Assembly (NCBI RefSeq): GCF_958979055.1
Contig: NC_084886.1
Location: 43,450,654 to 43,514,653, forward strand
DNA from: Alnus glutinosa
Lineage: Eukaryota > Streptophyta > Magnoliopsida > Fagales > Betulaceae
Length of the DNA stretch: 64,000 nt
Direction: 5' to 3'
This document shows, piece by piece, positions 1 to 12,890 of this stretch. Every line of letters starts with the position of its first letter. Positions within the stretch are counted from its first letter, which is position 1. The translations under genes and the position numbers were made by a program. Below the pieces are notes generated by a model, which did no database searches, was not told the DNA's origin, and worked only from the letters and a program-made list of their open reading frames with translations.

Positions 1-1003
1 GAATCTCGATTTCTTTACGGAGGGCAGCATTTTCAATCTCCATATTTGCCCTCAACTTTGCAACTTCAGCTTCAACTATAAGTCGGCATCGTTCGGCTTC
101 CTCTATCCCCATATTCGCCTTCAACTTTGCAACTTCAGTTTCAACCATTGTACGGCATCGTTCAGCGTCTTGAATCAAACTTCCATGCCACTCACGCAAA
201 CGACCTACCACCCTTTCTCCATGTGAACACATTTTGGGATCAACCCATTGCCAGAAACCACAAGCTCGATTTATCTGAAAAACGATAACAAAAATAAATC
301 AAAAAATAAATAAAATAAAACAGACAGAAACAAAGGTTATTTCTGGCTTATGTTATTTGAAAATTAATCGTCGTAGGCTATTTATGCACTTTTCCATATC
401 ATTTCAAAACTCATTAATCTTCAGAAAATTAATGAGTTTAATACATGTATTGAATTTGATGTTGAATGATTATGTAAAGCAGGAACAAGCTGTGAATATG
501 AAACTGAACAAAAGGTTTGAGAGAAAAATGATTCTCTGATTTAGTATTGAATATCATAATCAACTGTACATGACTCGCAGTATATATATACCGAGTTACA
601 TGACTTGCTTTGCAAGTATAATCTAACAGTCTAACTAACTAACAAAATAAAAGTCACGTGTCTATACAGAATTAATCACATGTGTAAAAATGTAATCTAA
701 TAACATGCTCCAAAAAAAAAAACTACTAAATAAAAATCAATCCAGTCCATTTTTTTTTAAAAAAAATATTTATATAAGTACTGTAAGAAGTAAGCAGCAT
801 TGCTCTTCATAAAAATTGCTGAAGATTTTCAGTTAAATTACCTTGTAATTTTGGCATTTTACAAACCTTCTACCGAAATTTTTCTCGGTGTAGGAGGTTA
901 ACATACATGCCGGACGCTCGCAATAACAAATCAGCATTACTGCAGAAGTTGCCCCACTCGTTGTCGACTCCGACTCCGTAGAAGCAGTGCCTGATGGTTG
1001 CAT
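1..1003 (-). CDS. GRF-type zinc-finger protein, 5' part (3' end outside window)
   Basis: Two exons are visible: exon 1 at 1003-842 and exon 2 from 274 running off the window at base 1, joined by a GT-AG intron. The start is the ATG at 1003; a longer frame to 1021 has no ATG. Residues 28-68 read CYC, then GRRFVKC, then across the junction ACGFWQWVDPKMC. This is the plant GRF zinc-finger pattern (C-x-C, GRxFxxC, C-GFW-W-D), known for nucleic-acid binding. The rest is charged and probably helical or coiled coil, with a tandem repeat (EAERCR...VE.EVAKL.ANM.IE twice, encoded at about 165-30). Many plant proteins of this short type are uncharacterised and some are transposon passengers, so no specific role is assigned. 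Family assignment is fairly sure; expression and the 3' end are unknown. Confidence 0.7.
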
Positions 1004-1355
1004 CTTCGGGAAATGGTGCAAAACTGGTCAGAGATGTCGAAAATCGGAAGCCCACTTCGAAAACCCTAGTTCCTAGTTCTTGCAAAGAGCCGTTGGTGAA
1101 GGAGATGAGAAATATGTGCGAGCACGGGGGTGTATAAAGATGAGGTGAGGCGGGGGTATTTTGGGTAGAATTTCTGTCAGAAACGGTCACGTGACTTGCA
1201 CGTGACCGACTTGCCGTCCAAAATAACGGGCGACTGGAAGGAATGTCTATTTCGTTACACGCTGGCAAGTTCAAGGGGGTCATGTACCAATTTTTGTACA
1301 TTGGGGGGTAAATCGCCACACCGTGGATAAATCAGGGGGGTGAAGTGTAGTTCCC
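1004..1355. other. Intergenic, 5' of the GRF zinc-finger gene
   Basis: This 350-bp stretch should hold the leader and promoter of the minus-strand GRF gene. Long frames cross it on the minus strand, but I see no family signature in them. It ends where the galactinol-synthase segmental duplication begins. Confidence 0.5.
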
Positions 1356-2566
1356 ATAAAATATTTATGGATTTAAAGTATATGCGGACTTCTTATATAA
1401 TTTTATGTTTACACCATGAATCCAGGATCTCTTGCCACATCAAATTTCTAAAAGTTAAAAGCTATACATAGTTCCACATTAAGCGCAATCCTAATCTAAC
1501 CCTAGCTATTAGTCATGGTAAAACAAGGTTAACAAATCTAAAGAATTAAAAGGGACAAATTCAATTAGATTAATCTTGTAATGAGTATTTTACAATTTTT
1601 ATTTATCCTAAAAGCTTAAGTTAAAAAAAAAATGATGAATTTAATTATTTAATTAATATTTTAACATTTTCGACCATATGTGAGATCAAACTTTCCCGCA
1701 ATAATTAGTAAGGCTCAACTAATGAAATATTTAGAAAAAATTACACTTACCTCCCTAAAACTGTTATCCAATTTGCAAAATTTCCTAAAGTATTTTTAAA
1801 ATCTTGCAATGTTCTCCATTGTGATTTTTTGTTAAATCAGAAGAAAAATGAGTCATGTGTGATACCCAAAATGACAATAGTAACCCTTTTTAAAATAAAA
1901 AGTATAAAAAAAAGAAGGGGGAGACCCATGACGTACCCGGCCGTGGGTCACTGCCATAGCTAGCAAAAATATTTTCATCTAAGGGAGTAATAGTATTTTT
2001 ATGCATCTCATAGGAGGTATAATAGACATTTTATGAATTTGCTGTCCAAAAAGTAATAGAAACTCTTAGCCGCGGTTGGCTAAGTGAAAGGACATGGTGG
2101 TTTGTAGGGAAAAATTATATATAACTTTTTAAAGTTTTGGAGGGACATTACAAATTTGGTGGTAATTTGAGGGGAGGGGGTAAGTGTAATTTTCCAAATA
2201 TTTAAGATAAGGTTTTAACTTGCTAATTATGCGGAAAAAAAAAAAAAAGAAAAAAAAAAAAGAGAGAGAAGAACTTAATATTATAGCATATATTAATTAG
2301 CTTATCAATGGTTGTGGCATTGTATATATAGGCATCGTGGACGACAATATTATATTTTCTAGTGCAAAGTGATTATGTACTTAATATAATTATAATCTTC
2401 AATCAAAAAAATATATAATTATAATCTGAAGCCTTTTTCTTCTTCTTTTTTTTTTTTTTTTTTTTTTTTCAACAACGTAGCATGCATGCATATTGAAAGT
2501 CTAAGCAAATAAACAGTATTACTTATTTGATTATTTGTTTGTTCATATGTTTCTTTAATTTAACTA
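1356..2566. repeat. Segmental duplication, copy A, distal left part
   Basis: From 1356 the sequence matches the stretch beginning at 23288 almost base for base (shared start ATAAAATATTTATGGATT), apart from small indels and homopolymer differences. The match continues to about 2566, where copy A is interrupted by foreign DNA. It resumes at 12943 and ends at 15279 (27984 in copy B). There is no gene in this part; it is the far-upstream flank of galactinol synthase A. The single AATTATAAT at 2388-2396 is the empty site of the Mutator-type element found in copy B. Confidence 0.9.
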
Positions 2567-5319
2567 AGCATGTAACCCGCGTCATGCGCGAGGTTTTACT
2601 AATTAAAACTGCATAACAAATTAGAACATTACATTTAATTTAAGAAACAAAATAAAAATATAAAAATATTAAAAATACGTAAATGTATATTGTAAATTGT
2701 CTTGTAAGTAATCAAAATAAAACACATGTATTTTTTTTTTTTTTTATAAGTAATCACATTATTCAATTTTTATAGACGTTAATTCAAGAGACTTTTTACA
2801 TAATATAGGAATTCATAAAAACAAAGAACAAAATAGTGTACTCACATCATTGCTATAACTTGTATTTAATATTTAGAAAAGAAACCCAAAAGAAACTTTT
2901 GTTAACAATTAACATATTTAAACTAAAGAAAATCGCACTTTCACCATAATCAAATAATGAATAATTAACAATTTATAAACCATCAAACATGAAGCCAAAT
3001 ATTATATTATCATTTTTATAAATATCGTTTTCTTATTACCTTTAAAATTGAGGGCAATATGAAATGAAGTGTAACTCATACAACATTTTAGAGGTGTCTA
3101 TATATATTTATTGCACGTTAAACATAAAAGAAACTATATTTAGAACAAAAAATAAGGACAAAAAATTGAAACGTAAGATTTGTATTTTTTGTAGATTTTT
3201 CTCGGTTTCAATGAAACTAATATGTATAAGAAGAAGTCCCGACAAAATGAGAATAATTTTTTTTTCTTTCAACCGCCCTTCACATATATATCATAAATGA
3301 AAATACTTTTAGCACAAAATAATCAATAATATATAAATTAGAACATAAAATAAGGAGAAAAAATGAAAACAAATGACAAACGAAAAAAAAATGAAAATAC
3401 TCATATAGTCTAAAAATAATTTTATTTTTCTTTTATTGTATATTTTCTCCAATTACAACAAATTCAAAGCCTCATAGGTATAAGAAGAAGTTATGTCTAA
3501 CAGATTTTTTTTTTTTTTTTTTTTCGACGATCCATTGCATATATAAGGTTAAAAAAAAAACTACTGTTAGAACAAAAATAAAAATAATATATAAAATATA
3601 ACAGAAAATAAGGACAAAATATGAAAACGGACAATAAACAGAAACTGAAAAAATACTCCTATAATATAAAATAATTGTATTTTTTGTATATAAATTATAA
3701 TATCAAATAAGGAAAAAAAAAATGAAAACGGACTACCAACGACAAACAAAATCTATTCATAATAGGAAAAAAGCAATTTGTTTGGTTCCAATGAAATTCA
3801 TACCTATAGGAATAAGTTTTGTCAAATAGAAATTTTTCTTACGATCATCCTTTGCATGTATAATATATATATATATATAAACTACTTTTAGAACATAAAT
3901 TATAATAATATATAAATTATAACAAAAAAAAAAAAAACGATAACAAACTAACATGATCATAAAAAATAAAGACAAAAAAAGGGACAAAAAAAGAAGAAGA
4001 GAAATTACTCAAATAATGGAAAAAAAAATTTATTTGCTGTATATTTTCCTGATTCCAATAAAGCAAACAAAAATTATAGAGTGTATGTATACCCCAAATT
4101 TTTGCTATAGGCTAAATAAAAAACCACTTATATAAGAGAATAAGAAAGTAAGAGCATTATTTATTTTGACAAAAATAAAGACAAAAAACAAAGAATCAAA
4201 CATACTAATATAACACAAAATAACTGTATTTTATGTATAATTTTTCCTATTCTAATGAAACCTTGAAAGCAATGCCGTCCATGAATTAAATACGTAAACA
4301 ATGTGTATTACATGTTCCAAAAAAAAAAGGATTTAAAAAATTAATAAATAACTGTGTAAACTAAAAAATCGTCATACCTTGTGCAAAACACAACGATGTG
4401 AATCTTTCTCTCTCACCATAAATTTACTAAATTTACTATAAAATTTACAAAAGAGAAAATAATAAATTAGAAGGAAAACAAAAAAGGAAAGGAAGAAGAA
4501 AATCACAGAAAATAAAAACAAGAAAAAAGAAAATACTAATCATATATCGCATAAAGGCATTCATTAACCTCTGTTTTCTTATAAAGGAAATAAAATCTAG
4601 AAATTAATCATTACGTTTAATACAACAAAGTAACGATTTGAAGAATCATGTAAGCCTCTTGCTTCTGGCTTTTGAATAATGAGAGTGATAATAATAAATT
4701 AATAATACTACAATACTTGAGTTTTTACTGGAATTTGAGAGGGATTAATTTCCTACAAAATGGTGTCAGAGGCGATGAGTCAAACTAAATTCTCAAGTAG
4801 CGTTTGTTTCCACTGAAACAAAAAAAATTTACTCTATTTTTTGTAAATCAAAATTTATATATATATACACTTTAATAAAATACATATGATCCCCACAAAT
4901 TTACAGAGAGATAACCTTTTGGTTGTTCAGATTTGAAGACGAACTCCAAGGGGCAGAAGATAGTTATGGATTTTTGTACAGAGAACGATTTTGTAAAGGG
5001 TTGTGATTTTGAGAGTGTAGTAAACAGTTACAGTTATTGTGAAACACTACGTTTTAGTTTTAGTTAGTTTGTAGGAAAAAATAACTGATGCATAATGAGT
5101 TGGCTAACACATGTTTAACACCAAAATAGGGTTCAGTTTTTTTTTTTTTTTGAAAAAAATAGGGATTCAGTTTTTATTTAGCATGCAAATAGGGATTGAG
5201 TTTACTATCACATTTAACACAAACCTAAACTCACCGTTTAACTTAAAATGAACACTTGGAAGCATTTTAAGATGCCACTTGTATTAATGTTATGCAATCT
5301 CCTTAGTGATTCCTCTATT
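2567..5319. repeat. AT-rich inserted block, possibly Helitron-like, with degenerate internal repeats
   Basis: This block is absent from copy B of the duplication. Its left end has a GC-rich hairpin (CCCGCGTCATGCGCGAGG at about 2577-2594) in AT-rich DNA. On the minus strand this would lie about 10 bases before a CTTAGT-like end, which resembles a Helitron 3' terminus. The interior has no convincing gene. At about 3100-4140 there are degenerate repeats of roughly 240-330 bp, recognisable by a recurring TATAAGAAGAAGT, a poly-T run and a block close to TAGAACAAAAATA. The Helitron reading is inference, since no clear partner end is visible. Confidence 0.35.
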
Positions 5320-5341
5320 TTATATATATATATATATATAT
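5320..5341. repeat. (TA)n simple repeat at the 3' edge of the caulimovirid fossil
   Basis: An alternating TA run ends where the element's terminal repeat begins. A matching TA run borders the other end of the element (12892-12940), as expected if the viral DNA entered a TA dinucleotide repeat. Confidence 0.85.
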
Positions 5342-6235
5342 CATAAAGGGGGTGGAAGAGCGTGGGGAGAAGGAGGTCAAGAGAGACCTGAGAAAGTTGC
5401 TATGTGTGTGTATGAGGGAGAAGGGGAAGGCGGTATGAACCTGCCAACTGTGGATGCAAGTAATGATAATAAAATGATAAAATAAATTTTATCAAAATTA
5501 ATAGAATTATCAAATTGTAATTTATTTTAAAATGAAATATTTACATAATTAACAGGGGACCTACAGCTAACTGAAGAGTTAGACCTCCACATTTTGCAAA
5601 TCAAAATCAAGCAAACATTAAAACAAACATAATCAACAAAGTCTCTAACCTTAGTTGGTTATTTTACGACACATACCTTGACCCTAGACCTTTTTTCGAC
5701 CAATCCCTAAACGCCTACCCCGGCTTGGACGGGAACCAGGTCTGTGCTAAAGAGCGGCATGTACAGGGGGGTGGTTATGATCCCTAACCTTAAGGAGAAA
5801 GTCTTCGGAAAACGAAAGCTTTAACAGTCTGAGAGAGAAGATAAACAAAACGAAACAGATCTTAACACTTATGGCTCTGATACCATAAAGGGGGCGGAAG
5901 AGCGTGGGGAGAAGGAGGTCAAGAGAGACCTGAGAAAGTTGTTGTGTGTGTGTATGAGGGAGAAGGGGAAGGCGGTATGAACCTGCCAACTGGGGATGCA
6001 AGTAATGATAATAAAATGATAAAATAAATTTTATCAAAATTAACAGAATTATCAAATTGTAATTTATTTCAAAATGAAATACTTACAGAATTAATAGGGG
6101 ATAATACAAATGAGGAGATCGGAAGATCACAATAGGAGAATGAGAGAGCAGGAGATAGCAGATCAGGAAAATTAAATTTTCTTGTCTAAAAGCTTCTGCC
6201 TTACCCCGAAGGCTTTGGTCCTTTTTATAGGCCAA
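5342..6235 (-). repeat. 3' terminal region of the caulimovirid fossil: TATA box, primer-binding site, direct repeat
   Basis: A TATA box (CTATAAAAAG, minus strand, 6230-6221) sits beyond the last coding region. About 340 bases downstream is TGGTATCAGAGCC (minus strand, about 5884-5872), the initiator-Met-tRNA primer site used by plant pararetroviruses. About 217 bp around the element's end occur twice as direct repeats (5341-5559 and 5884-6101), with the primer site and about 320 bp between them. This could come from a terminally redundant or rearranged viral template. Confidence 0.75.
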
Positions 6236-6499
6236 TTACAAGAGGTATAATAGTAAATAAACAAGACTGTAGATCAGCATGCGACGGAACTGTAGTAGTA
6301 CTGTAGCAGTCAATAAAGTTGTCGGCCAACTGCAAATGCAATCAATAATTCCGCAAAAGACAAATGAACTTTCAGTGTAGCTCAATGATGCTGTCTGAAG
6401 TGTGAATCAACAATAGGGGACCCATAGGGTTAATAATTGAGTTCTAGAATATCTTCAATGCCTGAGATTTCATCTAAGGCAATTAGAGCATCCTGAGTA

Positions 6500-7700
6500 G
6501 TAATCGGGTCATGCCCGAATAGGTAGCGGTTTTATCCGCACAAGCCAGTAGTGTCCAGGGAGAATTCTAAAGAGTTATCATTTTCTTCATCTCCACTGTC
6601 TTCACTGTCTTCAACATTATTTTCTTCCTTGTATGATTTGAGAAATTGCTGGAACATTCTCATATCATTCTTGGAATGGCCTTTCTTCTTCTTAGATGAA
6701 GATGATGAGGTAGCAGCAGACTTGTCTTCTGGGACCTTATCAGCAGCAACCTTCTTTTCTTCTGGAGGAGGAAGGAAGTGTGATGGTGTAACAAGTCCTG
6801 TAGTAGTGATTAATGGGACCGTAATAGGAACTGCTGGAGAAGTACTCTTTTCTGATGAGGACCTCTTAGCAAAATCCTTGTAAACAGTCTGAATAATAGC
6901 ATCAGTTTGGGGAAATTTGTCCCACCATTTAACAAACCAATGGAGATCAATGGTATCACCATCCTTAATATAATTCCATTTTAAAATCCAAGAAATCTTG
7001 AATTTTATAGCAAAATGCATTATGGTAGGGAACTTTTTTCCATAAGCATCAATGTTGTAATTGTCTCTGAAGGTTCCAAAAGCTTTGGCGAGCTGGAGAG
7101 GGAAAATATCTGGAATTGCTCCGAACTGTCCCCACCATTTTGAGAACCAGAGAGGGAGTATCCCAATGAACTTTTTATCAAAATTAATAAACCATGAATG
7201 GTTATTGGCAGAGTTCTGGTAAAGCATAAATCTGAACCAGGCATCAATATAATCATAATAAGAATAGGACAACTCAGAATTGGCAAGCATTCTGGGTTGG
7301 GAAGGATGTTCACCCCAATCTTTAAGAAGGAGGATCTTATCAAAGTAGACACTCATGTAGAGAGTCTTACCTATTTTTTGGTCAGGAATCGGTTTGAAAT
7401 GGGCCGATTTTGTTTCAACCAAAATAGTGGTGTAATAGGCAATATCTTTGAGGGGGTGTTCAGGAACCCAATGAAAACGAGGGGGGAAGTAAGCAAGAGC
7501 CAACTGGCTGGGATCTTTAATGGGAGCCATTCCTATTTCAACAAAAAATTGGTGTTGGAAATAGGGTAGGCGAATATAAGCTGAGGGTTTTTCAGCTTTA
7601 ATAAATGGCATTCTTGGTCTATGAGAAGGGCTAAGGAATGGGCTGTATTTAGAGGCAAGAGCACTACTGTAAGTAATATTTGGTTCAGGGCTGAAAGTCA
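6500..7700 (-). pseudogene. Second coding region of the caulimovirid fossil, unknown function
   Basis: About 400 residues of long open frame lie downstream of RNase H. The protein is rich in aromatic residues (many Trp, Phe and Tyr), followed by a low-complexity Ser/Lys segment and a very acidic C-terminus. I recognise no domain. A second reading frame of unknown function after the polyprotein is known in some endogenous caulimovirids, which fits its position. It is the best preserved part of the fossil. Confidence 0.6.
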
Positions 7701-7799
7701 TGAACCGGTTAGTAAGTGCCAATGAAGTGGTAATAGAAGAGGCGGCTGGGCCAACAGGAGAAAACTTTGACTTAATGGCCAGAGGCTTATTAATAGAAG

Positions 7800-10100
7800 A
7801 ATTAACAACTTTTCATTTTCCTCGATCCTTTTTACTTGTTATGGTGGCATTGCAAAAATTCACGAATAAGAAAATCAGGGATGGAATTGTTAATTCCTTT
7901 AATATATTCAATATCAAAATAAAAAACACTTAAAATTGCTTGCCATCTGGCAAATATTTGTTTTGAAGCAATATTTTCAACATCTTTTTTCAAAACATAT
8001 TTTGCAGATTTGTAATCAATTCTTAATAAAAATTTCTAATTTAATAAATCAGATTGAAACTTTGTAATGCAAAGAACAACAGAAAGGATTTCTTTTTTAA
8101 TAGTACTATAGTTCTTTTGTGCATTATTCCAGGATCCAGAATGGAATCGAACAATTTGTTCAGATGATCCTGGTGAAACAATCTGTTTCAGAATTCCTCC
8201 ATAACCAATGTCGGAGGTATCAGTTTCAACAATTTTGAAAGCAGTATCAGTGGGTATTCCCAAACAAGGAAGAGATCTAACATGAGTTTTGATCTCTTTA
8301 ACAAGAGAAGTATGAACTTCTGTCCAAGGAGGAGGATTGTTTTGCAACCTATCAAACAAAGGTTTGCAATACTTTCTCAAATCTTTGTAGAAGTCAGCAA
8401 TGTAATTTAAAGATCCAAGGAATCTTTGGAGTTGACTTTTATCAGTGATAACATCAGGGAATTTGCTAGCAAATTCAATGGCTCGATCAATAGGACGGAT
8501 TTGTCCTTTAGCAATGTTGAAACCAAGGAATCGAATCTTGGTTTGGAATAATTTAATTTTCTTTGCAGAAACAACAAGTCCATTAGTTTTAATGATTTCT
8601 AGAAACGAATTCAAATGTTTCCAGTGTTCATCAATGGATTTAGAATAGATGAGGACATCATCAATGTAAACAATGGCAAAATGACTAAAGGGGTTAAGAA
8701 TGTCATTCATGATCCTTTGGAATTCATTAGGGGCATTCTTAAGGCCAAAAGGCATAACATTCCATTCGTAATGTCCAAAGGGTGTGGTAAAAGCAGTCTT
8801 ATACCTATCCCTGTCATCAATCTGAATTTGCCAAAATTCAGACTTCATATCAAACTTAGAGAAGACAAGGGCTTCACTAATACGGTTGCCTAGGTCTTTC
8901 CTATTAGGAATAGGGTACCTAATCCATTCTAGCACATCATTCAAAGGTTTGTAATTAATTACCAACCTAGGAGAACCTCTTTCAAGTTCAGCATTTTTCA
9001 TAACATAAAAGGCAGCACAAGACTAAGGGGATTTGCTCTTTCGGATAATATTTTTTGCCAGTAAATCAGCAATTTCTTTTTGGCAAAAATCTAAAGTTTC
9101 GGCATTCATTTGAATGGGCCTAGCTTTAGTGGGAATCTTCCTTTCGGAGAAGTCCTTGGTATAAGGTAAAGCAACAATGTGCTTCTTTCGGTGCCAAAAA
9201 GCATTGGGTAGGTCAGAACAAACAGTATCAACTAGTTTGTTATTAAAAGCAACAATCTTTGATTGTAGCAATTTGTCAGAGAGTTGCTGGGCAATTCTCT
9301 TATACTTGAGTTCCTGTTTTAAGGAATTCAGGTGTCTGGTTTTAGCAGTGACTAGGTTGAGCCGGTCCAGCTCAATATCCAGTCTGGATGCAAAAGTGAA
9401 TTTCACTTCTGTACCCATCTTAACAGTTGTTATCCCAGTTTCATCAATAGAAGAGAGGGGTAAAGTAAGTAGAGGAAATGATTTCCTAAAATTACTTTAT
9501 CACTCTTCATGTTCTTAACAAGCACAGAAGGAATGGGAAAACAAACATCATTCTGGCAAACATAAGCCTTACTAAGCTCATACTTAACATGGAGAGAATC
9601 ACCACTGCAGAATTTAACATTTCAGTAGATTTCTCAAAATATTTACTAGTCACTAATCTCTCCTGGATACAGTTCATGTCAGATCCAGAATCAATCAAAG
9701 CAATAGCATCAAAAGAATAATCTTTTGCAACAATAACAGTAATTTTTGCATACCATTTGGGTGGTATGAAACTCTTGACGAGTTTAATAAATTTTAAATC
9801 ACTACTGGAACAGATAGTTGCATTGCTGGATTCAGGATCATTAGAATGCTCATGTTGGTTACCAGTGTTGTCTTCAATTTTCAAATCTTCATTTTCAATC
9901 CGGAATTTTTTATGAAGATTGGTTATTAACAGTTGACTTTTTAAGTCTTGATTATCAGTTTTAATATGATGCATATCATTTTTCAAATCAACAATGTCTT
10001 TCTTGATATTACTTATCTCATGCTGCAAGTTTGAGACAGTAATAGCTTTGGATTTTTGTTTTGAAAATCTTTCCAAAGTTTCATCAAGAGAGATTTTGGT
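7800..10100 (-). pseudogene. Protease, reverse transcriptase and RNase H region of the caulimovirid fossil
   Basis: Moving along the minus strand, an aspartic-protease motif (ALIDSGSDMNCI) lies near 9.7 kb. Reverse-transcriptase motifs follow: FSKFDMKSEFWQI, the PFGLKNAP box and the catalytic YIDDVL near 8.7 kb. An RNase H start (ETDTSDIGYGG) lies near 8.2 kb. This is the pararetrovirus/Gypsy-type RT; no integrase follows it. Coordinates are rounded and the region is broken. Confidence 0.85.
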
Positions 10101-10199
10101 TTTAACAGATTTTCCAAAATCATGCTTCATTGTTTTCTTGAGTTTTTTAAGATATTCATCCTTTAACTCATCATTTTCAATTTTCGCAATTAGAGTGAT

Positions 10200-11400
10200 T
10201 AGTAAATTTTCTTATTCTTCTTCTTTAGAAGTAACGTTACAAAATTTACTTTCACAGCAGGATTTACTACAGCCAATTTTGAAAACATCTTTACTGGATG
10301 ATTCGCTAGCAGAATGATAGTGAGAATCATCAGAAGTAATGGCTTCATCGATGTAAGATGAATCAGAGTCGGAGTAATCTTGGGATTGTGAAATCCTGAA
10401 AAGATCATTCCTGTCATTTTCATCAATTTTTAAAGAATTAATTTTATTTTTTAATTTATTAGGTGGGTTTGGACATTTATCAGCATAATGTCCATTTTTA
10501 CCACAATTAAAACATCTTCCTTTAGAAGTCTTAACAGTTTTAGAATGCCTATGCTTTCTAAAGATTTTATTAGGTCCTTCAGGCTTAACAGTTCGTCTTT
10601 TAGTATGACTGAATTTTTTAGTGAACTTATCCGGTTTCTTCCTGTGTCTCCTGCTTGGAGCAATGGGAGGTAAACCAAATTGTTCACAGAAATTACCCAT
10701 TTCATACTTAGCTTTCTTAGCATTCTTTAATTGTTGTCTTATCATCTTCTGATCGACACACATTTTAATGCCAAGTTTTTTAATAATTGAAAACAGATCA
10801 CCATAGGTTTAGTTTTCATAATCAATGGATCCTGTAGTAGGATTAACAAGTTCATCTTTTACTTTGTGAGCAAATAATGAAGGTAATCCATCAATGAACT
10901 TTTCTTTCCAACAAAGCTTAAAACTATCAGTTCTAAGCATAACACGAGAGATAAAAACATCTTGATACCATCTATAATCAGACATAGTAGGGCATCTAAG
11001 ATTATTCAAATAATCAGAAATACGAGAAGTAATATTGGACGGAGTCCCAACAAAATGTTTAACGATGGTGTATATCAAGGTATTGACACCATCAGGCAAT
11101 TGCTTGCCATCATTAAGGACAGGAGTCCCATCATCATTGGTCTTAACAGCGGTTTTAATCCGGGTTTTAGCATCTTGGGAAAGATGCTTGTCCCACCAAG
11201 CATTGAGGGTGCCAGAAAAACCAGTGATTAATAATTCAACAATATCAAAGTCAGAAATGTCATGGTTAGTCATGTAAGCATTAGCAACCATAGACATATG
11301 ATTCATCTTATTAAGGATTTTCTGTTCAGACAAACCATCAATATTCCACTCATATAATTTATCAACAGAAACAGAAAACTGGTTTTGGAAAACCCTTTCT
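10200..11400 (-). pseudogene. Capsid-like region of the caulimovirid fossil, with CCHC zinc knuckle
   Basis: The first part has the helical, Trp-rich look of caulimovirid coat domains. It is followed by a basic stretch and one zinc knuckle (CFNCGKNGHYADKC), then an acidic Ser-rich tail. The order capsid - knuckle - protease is that of plant pararetroviruses. Coordinates are rounded and the region is part of a broken fossil. Confidence 0.8.
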
Positions 11401-12890
11401 TCAAACTGCAAATCAGGAGGAGTGGGTTTATTATACCAATTCTTGGTAAGGTTAACAGGTTTGGATTTAAAAATTCTTTGGATTTTTGGAGAAATGTCAA
11501 TTTTCCCAAAATTTTGTTCAAGAATTTTAATGTCTTCATCAGTGGATAACTCAGGTTCAGAATAACTGGATTCCTCTGATTTTTCAAACTTATTTTCAGA
11601 ATGTTTGAAACATTTAAAACATTTTTGCGTTTGTCATGGTTGATGGCGCAGGCTTTATTAATACTTGAAGAAATATTTGAAGAATTGGCTTCAGGGACTG
11701 GAGCAATCTCTCGGGCAGCCTTGCGAAGGCTTATCTCCAAAAGCATTTCTTCAATTTTTTCCAAATTCTTTTGGCTATTAGTTTTTAAACTGATTCCTTT
11801 TCATTCTTCTGGTAAAGAAATCAAAGGTTTTTCAACATCTTTCTTAACAGCCATAGGAATAGGTTTTTCAATAATTTTAACAGAAGAAGAATCAATCTTT
11901 TCTTCAATACGATCAAGTTGTTGACCTATAATGTGAAGAGATTGATTAGCAAAATTATTTTGTTCAATAATCTTCCGAGCCTCAGAATGAGTAGGATCAT
12001 TCTTAGAATTTTTATAAGGAGAAGCAATGACAACAATGTCATCTTTTCCCTTTACTCGGAGGGTTTCAACAGGAGGATGAGAGGCTTTAACAACAGTGTT
12101 GTCCTCAGTCAAAACAAAAGGTTTTTTAACAACATTTAAAACACCAGGTTTAACCTTTTGAATAAAGTCGAAAAACAAAGTATGTCTCTGCTCTTCAAGC
12201 ATCTTTTCCACCCACTGAAGTTTTAACAAATCTTGTTCCTTTCGAGAAAAAGATTTAAAATAGATTATTCTCTTCTGGCGATTTTCTTCAGATCGAAAAT
12301 CTTTCTCTAAAGAAGGCCAGTCGAGATCATTAAAATCCATTTTCTTAGGTTCAGTAAAAGTAATAGCATTACAATGATGGAAAACAGGCTCTGGCATAGG
12401 AGCATTTAAATCAGAAGCAGAGTGAGAAATATCTCCTTCTTCAGCTTGTTAGGCTTGGGAAGGGACTGCCGATTGCTTGGCAGAATAAAAAGCTGAACAA
12501 ACTTGGGAACTGGTGACAACTCCCATAAGCTTGTAATCAGCAGAAACAGAATCAGCCAAAAAGTTTTCAATATCTTTATCACGTCTTTGAAAACCTTCAG
12601 TAGTAGTTGAATCAGCAAAAGAATTTCTTCTTTGATTAGCAGAGAAGGAATTTCTTTTCTCATTAGGCAAGGGCCTTTCAGCCCTTGAAAGATTTAAATC
12701 GGCAAAGCTAATTTTGACAGATCCATCCATGTATTGTTGGATGTAATCAACATTAGCATCGTTTTGAGCAACCTTGGCTGGTTGAGTAACATTCTCAATA
12801 AACCATTCATTTGGGAGTGTGATTTCACTCCATTTGATCATCCGAAGAATTCGGATGTTAGCATCACGGGTGGAGCTCTGAATTAACAGA

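Noticed and set aside
870-1319. 149-residue minus-strand frame overlapping the GRF gene.
   Set aside because: It overlaps GRF exon 1 in a different frame and extends into the upstream region; the GRF frame has the clear zinc-finger motif.
5341-6101. Small TRIM-type LTR element (direct repeats plus primer site).
   Set aside because: Not preferred: the repeat ends lack the usual TG...CA, no clear polypurine tract precedes the second repeat, and the unit is continuous with the caulimovirid's own promoter end. Kept as an alternative in the findings.
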